DNA of 64,000 bases, from contig CM043960.1 of the NCBI GenBank assembly GCA_014529385.2, positions 40,107,281 through 40,171,280 of the forward strand, given 5' to 3'. How positions within the stretch are numbered: position 1 is the first letter of the stretch; each line of letters begins with the position of its first letter. The position numbers and the translations under genes were made by a program. Positions 34,785 to 44,695 of the stretch are shown here, in pieces. A model generated the notes under the pieces. The model saw only the letters and a list, made by a program, of their open reading frames with translations, did no database searches and was not told the DNA's origin. The stretch comes from Adiantum capillus-veneris (Eukaryota; Streptophyta; Polypodiopsida; Polypodiales; Pteridaceae).

Positions 34785-34955
34785 TGTCAAAGAGTTGGCG
34801 GTCTTGCCAGGAAGGCGACGGGCCTCTAGCTGTGAGGGTTTGTGGGGAGACTGTGTAGCTTTTCACTTAAGCAAGCTTAGTGTTTGTAGAAAATACATTG
34901 TGTGTAGCCATTGGAATCTCACACGCAGACACACACATACGCACACGTGAAACCC

Positions 34956-35168
34956 TCAAAACAAAACAAAGATGAAAACATCAAGGCTTTGATCGTATCT
35001 AATCAAAGGTAAAATGAAAGGGTTCACTGATGCATTTATAACAGCAAGTCGTTGTGCTCCAAATAGACTGCGAATGGTTCTTTGAAACTGTAACTTAGTG
35101 CTTACAAAGATGTAGATATTTTGCCTAGCGATAGGAATGAGCCGTGTATACAAGTCTTCTTGGTTCAT
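34956..35168 (-). CDS. LTR-encoded small ORF 2 (3' LTR copy), unknown function
   Basis: A 70-codon ORF (MNQEDLYTRLIPIARQNIYI start) inside the LTR, in the same orientation as gag-pol. It is paralogous to the ORF just upstream: an ungapped alignment of 65 residues up to the two stop codons gives about 25 identities, including FQ, LFG, RL, ILPL, SxDVxIF. The nucleotide sequences have diverged much more, which suggests past selection on the protein. The protein is hydrophobic and basic with no clear signal peptide. I do not recognise the family. The copy in the other LTR is identical in protein sequence. Confidence 0.5.
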   Translation of the reverse strand: MNQEDLYTRLIPIARQNIYIFVSTKLQFQRTIRSLFGAQRLAVINASVNPFILPLIRYDQSLDVFIFVLF

Positions 35169-35197
35169 AGTAATATTAGAAAAGTAAGACTCATCCC

Positions 35198-35416
35198 CTA
35201 GAGAAGAATAAATATGTGCACATCGAAGGAATTAGAGTAGTCTAGTAGTGGCAAAATAAGAGGACGTGGAGAAAAAAGAATTTCTTGCAGTCTTTCCGGC
35301 CCAAAGAGTAACACAATTCTCTGTTGAAAGTGGATTTTACGGCTAATAAAAACGTTAAGTCTAATATGTTGCACGAAGTGAAAGGGTTGAAAAGTTACAC
35401 CATCGAGGTTATTCAT
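35198..35416 (-). CDS. LTR-encoded small ORF 1 (3' LTR copy), unknown function
   Basis: A 72-codon ORF starting MNNLDGVTFQPFHFVQHIRL, about 430 bp downstream of the LTR TATA box and 30 bp before the second small ORF. It shares FQ.RI..LFG..RL and ILPL..Y..S.DV.IF with that ORF. Compared with the right LTR copy, three base changes are seen inside it, two of them silent and one changing Leu to Pro. No known domain is recognised. Confidence 0.5.
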   Translation of the reverse strand: MNNLDGVTFQPFHFVQHIRLNVFISRKIHFQQRIVLLFGPERLQEILFSPRPLILPLLDYSNSFDVHIFILL

Positions 35417-35847
35417 CTAAGAAAGCTCAGAAAGCAGTCCAAACAATGGAGGAAAGAGATAAGAGAGACAATCAACACACAAAGACCCACACAAGCTTAA
35501 TCCAAAGAAGTGAAGCACACCTCAAGACTCGTGATATTGTAGCCAACTTGATGAAGTAGATGATGTGTAGTAGTCCCCAACACCATTTGCAAGCCACCAA
35601 CAATGCATCTTTATTGATGAAAGAAGGCTACATAGAGTGTATGAGTATTACAAGTGAGAAGATAGAAGGCTTGAGGCATGAAGTAGCAAGCTCAGAATGT
35701 GTTGGGATGAAATTGAGAGAAAGTTTTCCTCAAGGAGATGGCTAGGAGGTTCGGTGATGGCTTGATAGAGTGGCTTGATTATGGAGATTGCTTGACCGCT
35801 TGGTTGCTTGATGGTTTGCTTGATGCCCAAGTGAGGAGCAAGAGGCT

Positions 35848-35857
35848 CTATTTATAG
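35848..35857 (-). promoter_or_regulatory. TATA box of the LTR promoter (3' LTR)
   Basis: CTATTTATAG on the + strand, read as CTATAAATAG on the element strand. The matching site in the 5' LTR is at 43610-43619. It places transcription start about 400 bp before the small ORFs. Confidence 0.65.
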
Positions 35858-36565
35858 GTGAGGTTGCCTCTTGAAGAAGATATTTTCTTAGAAATATCTA
35901 AGGGATTTGTGTGACAAGTGTCTCCCTTTTCAAAAATATCTTGAAATTATCTTCAAAGTTTCTAGATCTTTCTCATGAAAAATTATCTAGAGGTTCTTCT
36001 AGATCTTTCTCTTCAAGAAATATCTAGAGGTTCTTCTAGATCTTTCTCTTTAAGAATTATCTAGAGGTTCTTCTAGATTTTTCTCCAAATATCTTCTCCT
36101 TGCCGCCATAAGCCTTCAAGAGTAGCTTTATAAAAAATTGAGAGAGAGCTTGGCATACATCATGGATGACATCAAACAAACTCGTAACCACTTTTCTAAG
36201 GAATTTTTCTAGGTCCATAATCACTCCAAAGTGCACCTACTATGTGTAGAATGACACCTCATGGTGTATACTATGACTAAGGCCACTTTTGGCCATGCTA
36301 TACATGTCATATGCCACCTAGGATGCCTAGTAGATAGGAGGTAAGTTTTATAGGCTCATTTCATCATGGCTCCAAGAAGACATTCACAAAGAAGCCCGGG
36401 ATCGAAGCCCATTCCCAACAAGAGTGACACATCAAACTTCGACTAGCTTTTTGCATGCTAAATAGAAAATGCATATACTTATGAATGCTTAAGGTATACA
36501 CATGAAATCCATAATATTGTAGGGCTTAGCTTGCGTTCCCACTATGCACGTGCCACGGCACGACA

Positions 36566-36579
36566 TCCACCCCCCCTAG
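36566..36579 (-). other. Polypurine tract of the Ty3 element
   Basis: TCCACCCCCCCTAG on the + strand, that is CTAGGGGGGGTGGA on the element strand, directly before the 3' LTR, where plus-strand DNA synthesis is primed. Confidence 0.8.
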
Positions 36580-36764
36580 ACCTGCACATCCTCTGGTATG
36601 TGCCACAGTCAATGTTTACACGTTTGATTCTCTTGGAGTTTCTTCTTGTTCATCTTCTCACTGGGTGATTCCAAACCTTCATTCTCGCTTACTTGATCAG
36701 CCGGATGACTATCTTCTCTTCTTTTGAATACCTTGATTCTCTTTCCTGCAATGGGTATCTTTAT

Positions 36765-37290
36765 CTATGTTCCATCCAATTCAGCCAGGGTGTAAGTGGC
36801 ATTGTCATGTACGTACTTGACTATATACGGTCCAAACCATCTTTTTGAAACCTTTCTCATGACAGTATGCTGGTTATCAAGACTACTGTCATACACTAAA
36901 ACCCAATCTCCTTGCTTAATTTCCTTCGTTCTTAGCATGTGTCGTCTATCAAAGTAGTCCTTGCTTTTCAACCTGGCATTCTTCAATCTTTCTTTTGCGA
37001 CCTCAATGTCTTCGGGCCTTTCTAGTTGTCTTATACGCAAGGCAAGGAGCTCTTCTCTACTAAGCCCATCTTGCCAAGGTAGCACATTCCATGTGGAAAT
37101 GGTCTCTTCAATGGGCATTACAGGCTTTTGACCATACATCAATTCTGCAGGCATGTAGCCAATTACTGAGCTGTGTGTCCTGCGATCAGCCCATAGAGCA
37201 TATGGCAATAGTTTTGGCCACTCACTAATTCTCCCTTCACAAAATTTAGCCAAGGCTTTGATGATTGGCGGATGTCCTCTTTCATTTTCC
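36765..37290 (-). pseudogene. Ty3 element: integrase C-terminal part
   Basis: Continues the integrase after a frameshift near 37280. It encodes HPPIIKALAKFCEGR, LLPYALWADRRTHSS, GYMPAELMYGQKPVMPIE and, near the end, KQGDWVLVYDSSLDNQ and RWFGPYIVKYV, which form the C-terminal DNA-binding fold. TAG at 36765 interrupts a tail that stays open in the same frame for about 40 more codons. No chromodomain was seen after it. Confidence 0.85.
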
Positions 37291-38515
37291 CGTTGCCTTC
37301 CGGATTGTAAGCGGTGGTAAGGGAAAGATTGATTCCTATCTTGGAAAAGAATTCCCTTGCTTCCTCGGCATCCAGATCTCCTCTGTCTGTAGATATCTTT
37401 CCCACACAACCATAGCGGCAGATTACATCCTCAAGAAGAAATTTACATACTGCCTCTGTAGTCTTTGTACTTAAAGCTCGCCCTTCAACCTGATTAGTCA
37501 AGTCTTCTCTTGCAAGAACCAAGTACCTCATCTGCCAGAGTCCTAAAGGCATGGTGACTAGATCCACAACCCATTTATAGTGCATGGCTAGTGGATATGT
37601 AGGGTGAAATCCATCACGATGTCCGACATTTGAATACATTTGACATGTTACACATGATTCCACAAAGTGGGATACATCCTTGTACATACCTTTCCACCAA
37701 TACCTTTCCTTTAGCTTTGAAAAGGTTGCCTACACACCACGGTGTCCAGCCCATAGGTTCTCATGAAACTCCTGCACGAGCTTTACCTGACTCTATTTGT
37801 TACATACTATCCTTTGCGGTATAGCACCCTTCTGTTTTGGATGTTTCCATAAGTAACCATCCTGCAGAAAGTACCCATATGCTTTTTTGCGTATCCTCTT
37901 AAACTCATGCTCAAACCAGTCACCCTGTTTTGTTAAAGTACTCAAATAACGACCAATAAGCAACCAATCTCCTTCATATCCATCTTCTAAAAACAACTCA
38001 AGTGCACTAGGTGTGCCAACATCATTATGCTCAACATGATTAATGGAGTAGAACTTTGTGCCTACATCTTCACTATCATCTACCATGTCTTGCTCATCCT
38101 CATACCTTGCCCTTGATAGCATATCCGCTACCGGGTTGTCTTTTCCTGCAATATTCTTGAACTCAGGATTCAAGGACTTAATGTAGGCAATCCATCTTAG
38201 CATGGCAATGTCGGGTGCTGAGCAGCTTGTAACCATTCCAAGGAGTGGCAGACAATCTGTTTCCACAACCACATATGCTCCAATCAAGTACTCCTTTTCA
38301 CACTTTAGTGCTGTAACCATGCCCCACAACTCCCGTTTTACTTGCGGGTAGTTCCTTTGTCGAGTACTTAGAACCTTGGCTCCAAACCTTACCAAATACC
38401 TATGTCCCTCTTCATCATCCTGCCCTATTGCCCATCCAATTCCTGTCGGACTTGTATCCACTGTCACTATTACTGGCTTTCCACACTCATAGTTTACCTT
38501 TCTTAAAGTTGGTGC
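37270..38515 (-). pseudogene. Ty3 element: RNase H and integrase N-terminal/catalytic part
   Basis: RNase H begins near 38470 (TVDTSPTGIGWAIGQDDEEG; ELWGMVTALKCEKEYLIGA; VVETDCLPLLGM) and ends around ADMLSRARY. A linker carries the domain to RIVCNK and TAG at 37793. Reading stays in frame through the integrase zinc-binding part (HENLWAGH, a second TAG at 37730-37732, YWWKGMYKDVSHF, CVTCQMY). The catalytic core has VVDLVTMPLG and STDRGD, the first two acidic residues. A one-base frameshift at about 37280 falls at the position of the third, the catalytic glutamate. Upstream it is separated from the reverse transcriptase by TAA at 38516-38518. Confidence 0.88.
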
Positions 38516-40126
38516 TTATTGTAGTAAATCCTTTAGCTTTCTCATGACCCTTGCTTGTGCATCTCCCCAATGAAACTTTTGGTTTTTCCTTAACAACCGA
38601 TACAAAGGATCTGCTACATGTGCATAATGTGGGATCCATATAACATAAAACACACATGCACCAAGAAATCTACGAACTTCACTCACAGATATGCATACCT
38701 CCTTCATCTTCTGAATTGCATCAATTTTTGCTGGACAAGGTCGTCTCCCATTGGGGCCACACATGTGCCCAACAATCAACACCTCCTTTACTCCAAAAAT
38801 AGACTTTTGTCCTGAGAGGGTAAGGTTCACCTCTTTCAGTCTGGATAGGATCTTGTCACAATCATCTATGTGTTGTGCCACAAAGTTGTGGCACCCCTTG
38901 GAATCCAAAGCTTCATCTTTATTACTTTCTTCACATCCTTTGATAGGAACATCATCAAGAAAGGGCATAGTTACCTGGGGAATAAAGTCACGTAAGACCT
39001 TATTCATACCATTCATCATATGTGCAACCGAATTGGTTGCTCCCTGTGGTAAGGTACACATCCTCACCAAACCCAAAGGTGTCCTCATGGTAGTCAGATC
39101 CCCGCTTTCCATTTCTAGTTGGAATTGATCATACCCTGAGTACAAATCTCCCATAGAATATATTGCCCTTCCTGCAAATGCTTCTGCAAACTCATCCACA
39201 ATTGGCCCTGTACCCATATTCCTGATTGTGACTTTGTTGACCAGCTGCATATCTTGGATGAAGCGCAAAGCTCCATTCTTCTTTGGTACTGTGAACCACC
39301 TGTTTGAGTATGGAGCACATGAAGGCTCCAAAATACCCATCTTGATCTTCTCATTTAGCAGCTCAATTAACTTTGGTAAGTGAGCCTTTGGAATTGGTAT
39401 TGGTCGTAAGTTCCAAGGTACATGAGGGATGGTAAAGATCACCATAGGAGCAACAATGGTAGGATCTACACATCCTATCTCATGTGGCTCAAATGAAAAT
39501 GCTTTTCCATGTTTAGAGAGTATCTCTTCAAAACATTCCCTTTCAACCTGTGTCAAGGAGTCCTCATTCCCAATCTTCAATTGCTTTAGAGACTCCTTTG
39601 TAAACCTGTGTCCAATCCCTTTTGGATTTCTGAGACTAGGTTGCAAAGAAGCCTGTTCTAGCTTTTCCTTGCAGTCCTTTGGCAAAGGAAGTGCCACTGG
39701 TTTTACCTTCTTTGACATAGTCTTGTACTTGGTGTCCACCTTTACTTCATGTTTTTGATTTTTATCCTCCTGTTCCTTTTGAAATGCCTCAACCACATTG
39801 TACATTTCAAGTGAGCACACTTTCACTATCTCATTTTGGTCATGCGAAGGATAATCTACTATAGACTGCAGATCCTGTAATGTGTCCACAAAAGAAAACT
39901 CCTCAAACATACCTGTTATGTTTTCATTGTTACCTAGCAGACCATGCTCTTTCCACTCCTTTTGTAGACTATTTATATGTTTGCGGGAACCTCGACTAAA
40001 GTTCTCACATTTTAGAAAAGAGACATATCCATATTCTGTTAGACTTGTAAAACCTGTACATAAATCCTCCTTATGTGATAACCTTTCCATTTTTGTACCA
40101 TCGTAATCCCGCTCTACAATGGTACC
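38516..40126 (-). pseudogene. Ty3 element: reverse transcriptase
   Basis: The largest open part of the element, 524 codons from M at 40090, with the frame extending slightly upstream. The first 200 residues are a linker. The polymerase has KKNGALRFIQDMQLVNKVTI, YSMGDLYSGYDQFQLEME (first catalytic Asp, about residue 315), LPQGATNSVAHMM and PFLDDVPIKG (catalytic DD at 379-380). The connection domain follows (LIVGHMCGPNGRRPCPAKID, VRRFLGACVFYVIWIPHYA). Most plant Ty3 elements have YVDDILVYS or FFDDILVYS here, so FLDDVPIKG marks a distinct lineage, more like basal-plant or fungal elements. The frame ends in LLQ-TAA and continues in frame into RNase H. It is joined to the protease by a one-base frameshift near 40130. 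Confidence 0.9.
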
Positions 40127-41260
40127 TGGCCAAAACCCATTCTCTCTCGATGATCATAAAACTCTTTGCTCAACCTGGGTAATGGGTGCTCTCGAAGACT
40201 GTCACGATTTCTTTCATGATTCACACAGATAGTGAGAAATTGAACAGCACGTTTTCCATCTTTACTTCTTATCCTAGCATAAGCAGAACCATCATCCATT
40301 ACCTTTGTTACCATTATAACCCCTACAATGTAGGGTTGTCCAAGGATGAGATCATAAGAAGATGTGTCCTGTACAAAGAAATTTTTCTCTTCCTTTACAT
40401 CTCCAATAGTTACTTTCACACTTGGACAAGCTGCATATAACTCACCTGATGAATTATTTGCTACCTTAACCATCCATCCATGATCTGTGTCCATTGGTAA
40501 TTTGTACTTGTTGAATAAGCTCTTTGACATTATGTTTATTTCTGAACCATGGTCAATTAAGGCAACAAATGGCTCTTCAAGATCACCCACCTTGACCATT
40601 GTCTCTGTCGTAGCTCTTGCCCAATGATTCCTAGAAAAGTGACTTCTTGGAATGGCTTCGTACTCCTCATCTCCATTTGAAAATTGTACTTGCTTTTTTC
40701 TTCTAGAAGAATGGTAGCACCCTACGACATCCTCATCATGCTCTCTGTCTTCCACCTGTATTACCTGTGTCTTTAAGCTTTCTCCTTCAGATTGCGGGCG
40801 AGTGGTGTCAACAAGAGTTTGCCTCTTTCTCTTGATGATATCAATGATCTCCTCGTGAAACTCACGCTTGGCTATGCCAAGGACTTCTCCCAAGGTAAAC
40901 TCTATTTTGCTATTCAAAATTCTTTCTTCTAGAACTTTCTTTAAGTCTGTAGCAACCTCAATATCAGACTGTAACTTATAAGTTGGAGTTTTAGGCTTAC
41001 CTTTTGATGACTCTTTTTTTCTCCCAGTTGTACTTTCTTCCATATTCACTTCAGGTGGGGGTGCTTATTGTGTTGGAGGCGCTCGAGGAGGTATTGTATC
41101 GCTTCTTCTAGGAGTTCTTTTTTATGGTCCTTCGTCACCACTCTCTCGCCTGCGGGTTTCTTCCACAAAAACTTCGTTGTTTTGACATTTTACAATATAG
41201 GCATGTACTGACAAGGAGTCCACAGGATCATTCCATCCTGTTTCTAGACGAATACAATCA
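40127..41260 (-). pseudogene. Ty3 element: aspartic protease region
   Basis: An open frame from M at 41049, preceded in the same frame by two TAA stops (41123-41125 and 41065-41067) and by the gag stop. The first 150 residues are charged linker. The active site is FVALIDHGSEINIMS (Asp near residue 166; DHGS in place of the common DTGS/DSGS), with LILGQPYI as the second conserved block. It cleaves the Gag-Pol polyprotein in related elements. A missing base in a T run near 40130 shifts it out of frame with the reverse transcriptase. Confidence 0.85.
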
Positions 41261-41292
41261 CCTGCTTCATGTATGACTTCTCTTGTAAGCTT

Positions 41293-42477
41293 TCATTTCC
41301 TTGCTAGCTCCATAGCACTTGGCCACAGCTTACCATTTTCTTCAAAACTCCTCAATGGTTCAATCTTGACTGTATAAGTAGATGCCTCAGATGCAGAGAT
41401 GGCATGTGTAGTGGCCATATCCTCTACCAGACTCTGCATACCTCCTTTCCCAAAGTTAGTCCTTAAGGGTAAACCTGTCTCCCTTAAGTGAATCTTCCCA
41501 TCCTTGAAGAAGACAAGATCTTTTCTCAAAGCTTCACAGAAGCTGTCACATTCTCTCCTAGCATGCTCTGTGCTGTCACACCATATGCATCTATGAATAA
41601 AACCTTCTTTAGGTTGTTGTTTTTGCCTTGAGTATGGTGCCAATGGTTGTCCCTTCTCTTCAAGCTTTGTGAGTTTTACTTTTAAATCCCTCATACCTTT
41701 CATAAGCTCATCTATTACAGCGTCATCAACTTTTGGAAGTATAAAGGAAGAAGGCTTTACCATCTTTTCAGAAGCTCTGGAGGTAGATGGTGCACTACCA
41801 ACAACCATCTTATCCCGTCTCCTTTGGCGCTTGGCAAGCAATGAAATAGCAGCTTCAACTTCATTCCAATCTGTCTTCAATCCCTGCTCAGCATCTTTGT
41901 CCTCAAGAAGTAGCTCCAATTGCTCCTGGAGCTCTTTTCTTGTTGCTTGTAAGAAGAGCTCTGTCTTTTCTGAGTCAAGTGTGGCCTTCTCTATCCTTGT
42001 GAGCTGAGCATATCGTCGCTCAAACTCCCTGAGTAGCTCTGTTGGAGAGAGCCCCTCCTTCGGCTTGGCTACCCACTCCAGGAAAGTTCTCTTTGTTACT
42101 CTCTCAGAGTCCTCCATGAAATACTCCTCCTTCAACGCTAGCTTGAACTCCTCCCAATTTCTTCCATGCTCATTCCTGATTCCTCTCGCATGCTCTCTAA
42201 TCTCAGGAGTCACAACAAGATCAAAGCTTTGGAGCATCTCATCTTCTGGCACACGATGCAACTCCATCTCCTTTACATAGCCACGAAGATACTGTGTCAC
42301 ATCTTTCCCATTAAACTGATCCATTTTGTGCACCATTGCTTGAATAGCTTTGGTTGCTGACACTTCTCTTCTTTCTGTAGCGTGTTGTTGTTGCATAAAC
42401 AAGGAAAATGCTTGAAACATTTGCATTGTAGCGGCATCAAAAGGCATACCTTGCTGCTGCAGATAATGATCACCCAT
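41293..42477 (-). CDS. Ty3 element: Gag
   Basis: Capsid/nucleocapsid protein, 394 codons, starting 70 bp after the 5' LTR. The N-terminal half is the retrotransposon gag fold (FNGKDVTQYLRGYVKEMELH, EIREHARGIRNEHGRNWEEF, YAQLTRIEKATLDSEKTELF). A coiled, charged segment follows. Near the C-terminus is one CCHC knuckle, CIWCDSTEHARREC (C-x2-C-x4-H-x4-C). TGA at 41293 may be a later stop, because the same frame continues open for more than 50 codons towards the protease. This part alone could still make a full-length Gag. Confidence 0.88.
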   Translation of the reverse strand: MGDHYLQQQGMPFDAATMQMFQAFSLFMQQQHATERREVSATKAIQAMVHKMDQFNGKDVTQYLRGYVKEMELHRVPEDEMLQSFDLVVTPEIREHARGIRNEHGRNWEEFKLALKEEYFMEDSERVTKRTFLEWVAKPKEGLSPTELLREFERRYAQLTRIEKATLDSEKTELFLQATRKELQEQLELLLEDKDAEQGLKTDWNEVEAAISLLAKRQRRRDKMVVGSAPSTSRASEKMVKPSSFILPKVDDAVIDELMKGMRDLKVKLTKLEEKGQPLAPYSRQKQQPKEGFIHRCIWCDSTEHARRECDSFCEALRKDLVFFKDGKIHLRETGLPLRTNFGKGGMQSLVEDMATTHAISASEASTYTVKIEPLRSFEENGKLWPSAMELARK

Positions 42478-42717
42478 GGTTGAAGTAGCTTACAGATCCC
42501 CACTAACTCACCCTGACAAACTTCACGTCGGGTTCACAGAAAAGTGTGTCAAAGAGTTGGCGGTCTTGCCAGCAAGGCGCCGGGCATCTAGCTATGAGGG
42601 TTTGTGGGGAGACTGTGTAGCTTTTCACTTAAGCAATCTTAGTGTTTGTAGCAAATACATTGTGTGTAGCCATTGGAATCTCACACGCAGACACACACAT
42701 ACGCACACGTGAAACAC

Positions 42718-42930
42718 TCAAAACAAAACAAAGATGAAAACATCAAGGCTTTGATCGTATCTAATCAAAGGTAAAATGAAAGGGTTCACTGATGCATTTA
42801 TAACAGCAAGTCGTTGTGCTCCAAATAGACTGCGAATGGTTCTTTGAAACTGTAACTTAGTGCTTACAAAGATGTAGATATTTTGCCTAGCGATAGGAAT
42901 GAGCCGTGTATACAAGTCTTCTTGGTTCAT
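42718..42930 (-). CDS. LTR-encoded small ORF 2 (5' LTR copy), unknown function
   Basis: Identical in protein sequence (70 residues) to the ORF at 34956-35168. In this LTR it lies downstream of the predicted promoter and upstream of gag, so it is in the 5' leader of the genomic RNA. Confidence 0.5.
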   Translation of the reverse strand: MNQEDLYTRLIPIARQNIYIFVSTKLQFQRTIRSLFGAQRLAVINASVNPFILPLIRYDQSLDVFIFVLF

Positions 42931-42959
42931 AGTAATATTAAAAAAGCAAGACTCATCCC

Positions 42960-43178
42960 CTAGAGAAGAATAAATATGTGCACATCGAAGGAATTAGAGT
43001 AGTCTAGTAGTGGCAAAATAAGAGGACGTGGAGAAAAAAGAATTTCTTGCAATCTTTCCGGCCCAAAGAGTAACACAATTCTCTGTTGGAAGTGGATTTT
43101 ACGGCTAATAAAAACGTTAAGTCTAATATGTTGCACGAAGTGAAAGGGTTGAAAAGTTACACCATCGGGGTTATTCAT
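42960..43178 (-). CDS. LTR-encoded small ORF 1 (5' LTR copy), unknown function
   Basis: A 72-codon ORF starting MNNPDGVTFQ and ending DVHIFILL. It differs from the left LTR copy by one residue. It is the first sizeable ORF after the TATA box in the element transcript and is followed 30 bp later by its paralogue. Confidence 0.5.
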   Translation of the reverse strand: MNNPDGVTFQPFHFVQHIRLNVFISRKIHFQQRIVLLFGPERLQEILFSPRPLILPLLDYSNSFDVHIFILL

Positions 43179-43609
43179 CTAAGAAAGCTCAGAAAGCAGT
43201 CCAAACAATGGAGGAAAGAGATAAGAGAGACAATCAAGACACAAAGACCCACAAAAGCTTAATCCAAAGAAGTGAAGCACACCTCAAGACTCGTGATATT
43301 GTAGCCAACTTGATGAAGTAGATGATGTGTAGTAGTCCCCAACACCGTTTGCAAGCCACCAACAATGTGTCTTTATTGATGAAAGAAGGTTACATAGAGT
43401 GTATGAGTATTACAAGTGAGAAGATAGAAGGCTTGAGGCATGAAGTAGCAAGCTCAAGATGTGTTGGGTTGAAATTGAGAGAAAGTTTTCCTCAAGGAGA
43501 TGGCTAGGAGGTTCGGTGATGCCTTGATAGAGTGGCTTGATTATGGAGATTGCTTGAGCGCTTTGTTGCTTGATGGTTTGCTTGATGCCCAAGTGAGGAG
43601 CAAGAGGCT

Positions 43610-43619
43610 CTATTTATAG
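43610..43619 (-). promoter_or_regulatory. TATA box of the LTR promoter (5' LTR)
   Basis: CTATAAATAG on the element strand, conserved in both LTRs, about 1.06 kb upstream of the LTR end. Confidence 0.65.
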
Positions 43620-44289
43620 GTGAGGTTGCCTCTTGAAGAAGATATTTTCTTAGAAATATCTAAGGGATTTGTGTGACAAGTGTCTCCCTTTTCAAAAATA
43701 TCTTGAAATTATCTTCAAAGTTTCTAGATCTTTCTCATGAAGAAATATCTAGCGGTTCTTCTAGATCTTTCTCTTTAAAAATTATCTAGAGGTTCTTCTA
43801 GATTTTTCTCCAAATATCTTCTCCCTGCCGCCATAAGCCTCCAAGAGTAGCTTTATGAAAAATTGAGAGAGAGTTTGGCATATATCATGGATGACATCAA
43901 ACAAACTCGTAACCACTTTTCTAAGGGATTTTTCTAGGTCCATAATCACTCCAAAGTGCACCTACTATGTGTAGAATGACACCTCATGGGGTATACTATG
44001 ACAGGCCAGTTTTGGCCATGCTATACATGTCATATGCCACCTAGGATGCCTAGTAGATAGGAGGTAAGTTTTATAGGCTCATTTCATCATGGCTCCAAGA
44101 AGACATTCACAAAGAAGCCCGGGATCGAAGCCCATTCCCAACAAGAGTGACACATCAGACTTCGACTAGCTTTTTGCATGCTAAATAGAAAATGCATATA
44201 CTTATGCATGCTTAAGGTATACACATAAAATCCATAATATTGTAGGGCTTAGCTTGCATTCCCACTATGCACGTGCCACGACACGACTG

Positions 44290-44695
44290 CGCAGTCCACA
44301 CTTTGACCATAACACTTGGCTTGCCATGTCACTCTAATTGCCAACCTATCCACCACCCTCCACTGCCACCGTGCATGCCACTTCACCTTAAGTGCCATGT
44401 CATCACCACCTCACATGCTACGTGTAAGTATTGCTTGCATGGCTTGCCACATCACTTGCCACCTCATGAGCCACCGAGCATGCCACATTGCCACCTTGCC
44501 AACTCATCACATCCTTTTTTGCCACCTAATCATTACATGTAACCACTTTGACACGTCATCGTATGACATGACAAATGAGGGGATCACATCCGCCACCTCA
44601 TCTTTCCACCTATGCATTCCATGTCATCAATCCTCAATCATCCACATCATCTTGCCACATGGATGACCATCTCATTCATGCATTGCCATCTAAAT
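44290..44695. repeat. Degenerate TGCCACNTCA/CCATGTCATC minisatellite
   Basis: Short motifs such as TTGCCACATCA, CCACCTCAT and CCATGTCA recur irregularly. Overlapping ORFs (44267-44542, 44316-44666) follow from the repeat and are His/Cys-rich artefacts. A similar style of sequence precedes the left LTR. Confidence 0.6.

Larger units (their letters stand above)
34785..36565 (-). repeat. 3' LTR of the Ty3 element (left copy)
   Basis: Begins TGTCAAAGAG and ends CACGACA, so the termini are inverted (TGTC/GACA). It is 1781 bp. A roughly 39-bp minisatellite (TATCTAGAGGTTCTTCTAGA with CTTTCTC) has three units near 35970-36085, against two in the other LTR. The adjoining TCCACCCCCCCTAG (36566-36579) is the polypurine tract on the minus strand. 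Confidence 0.92.
34785..44287 (-). mobile_element. Ty3/gypsy LTR retrotransposon, structurally complete but inactive
   Basis: Two direct LTRs (34785-36565 and 42547-44287) flank gag, protease, reverse transcriptase, RNase H and integrase in the Ty3/gypsy order on the minus strand. The LTRs differ at only about 40 positions over 1.74 kb by eye count, so the insertion is fairly recent. The coding region nevertheless has at least six stops and two frameshifts. Clear target-site duplications were not found. No chromodomain is visible. The reverse transcriptase differs from common angiosperm clades. Confidence 0.9.
42547..44287 (-). repeat. 5' LTR of the Ty3 element (right copy)
   Basis: Starts TGTCAAAGAG at 42547 and ends CACGAC near 44287 (last base changed relative to the other LTR). 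It is about 40 bp shorter than the left copy because it has one fewer minisatellite unit near 43735-43800. The sequence between it and gag begins CACTTTTCTGTGAACCCGAC on the element strand. No standard primer-binding site was recognised there. Confidence 0.92.

Noticed and set aside
36765-41300. Stops in the Ty3 element taken as a C-to-T (methylation) mutation signature, because they could come from CAA, CAG or CGA
   Set aside because: Every stop codon is one C-to-T change from such a codon, so this carries no information without an alignment to the parent sequence.
44267-44666. Overlapping His/Cys-rich ORFs
   Set aside because: They follow from the TGCCACNTCA minisatellite next to the LTR.
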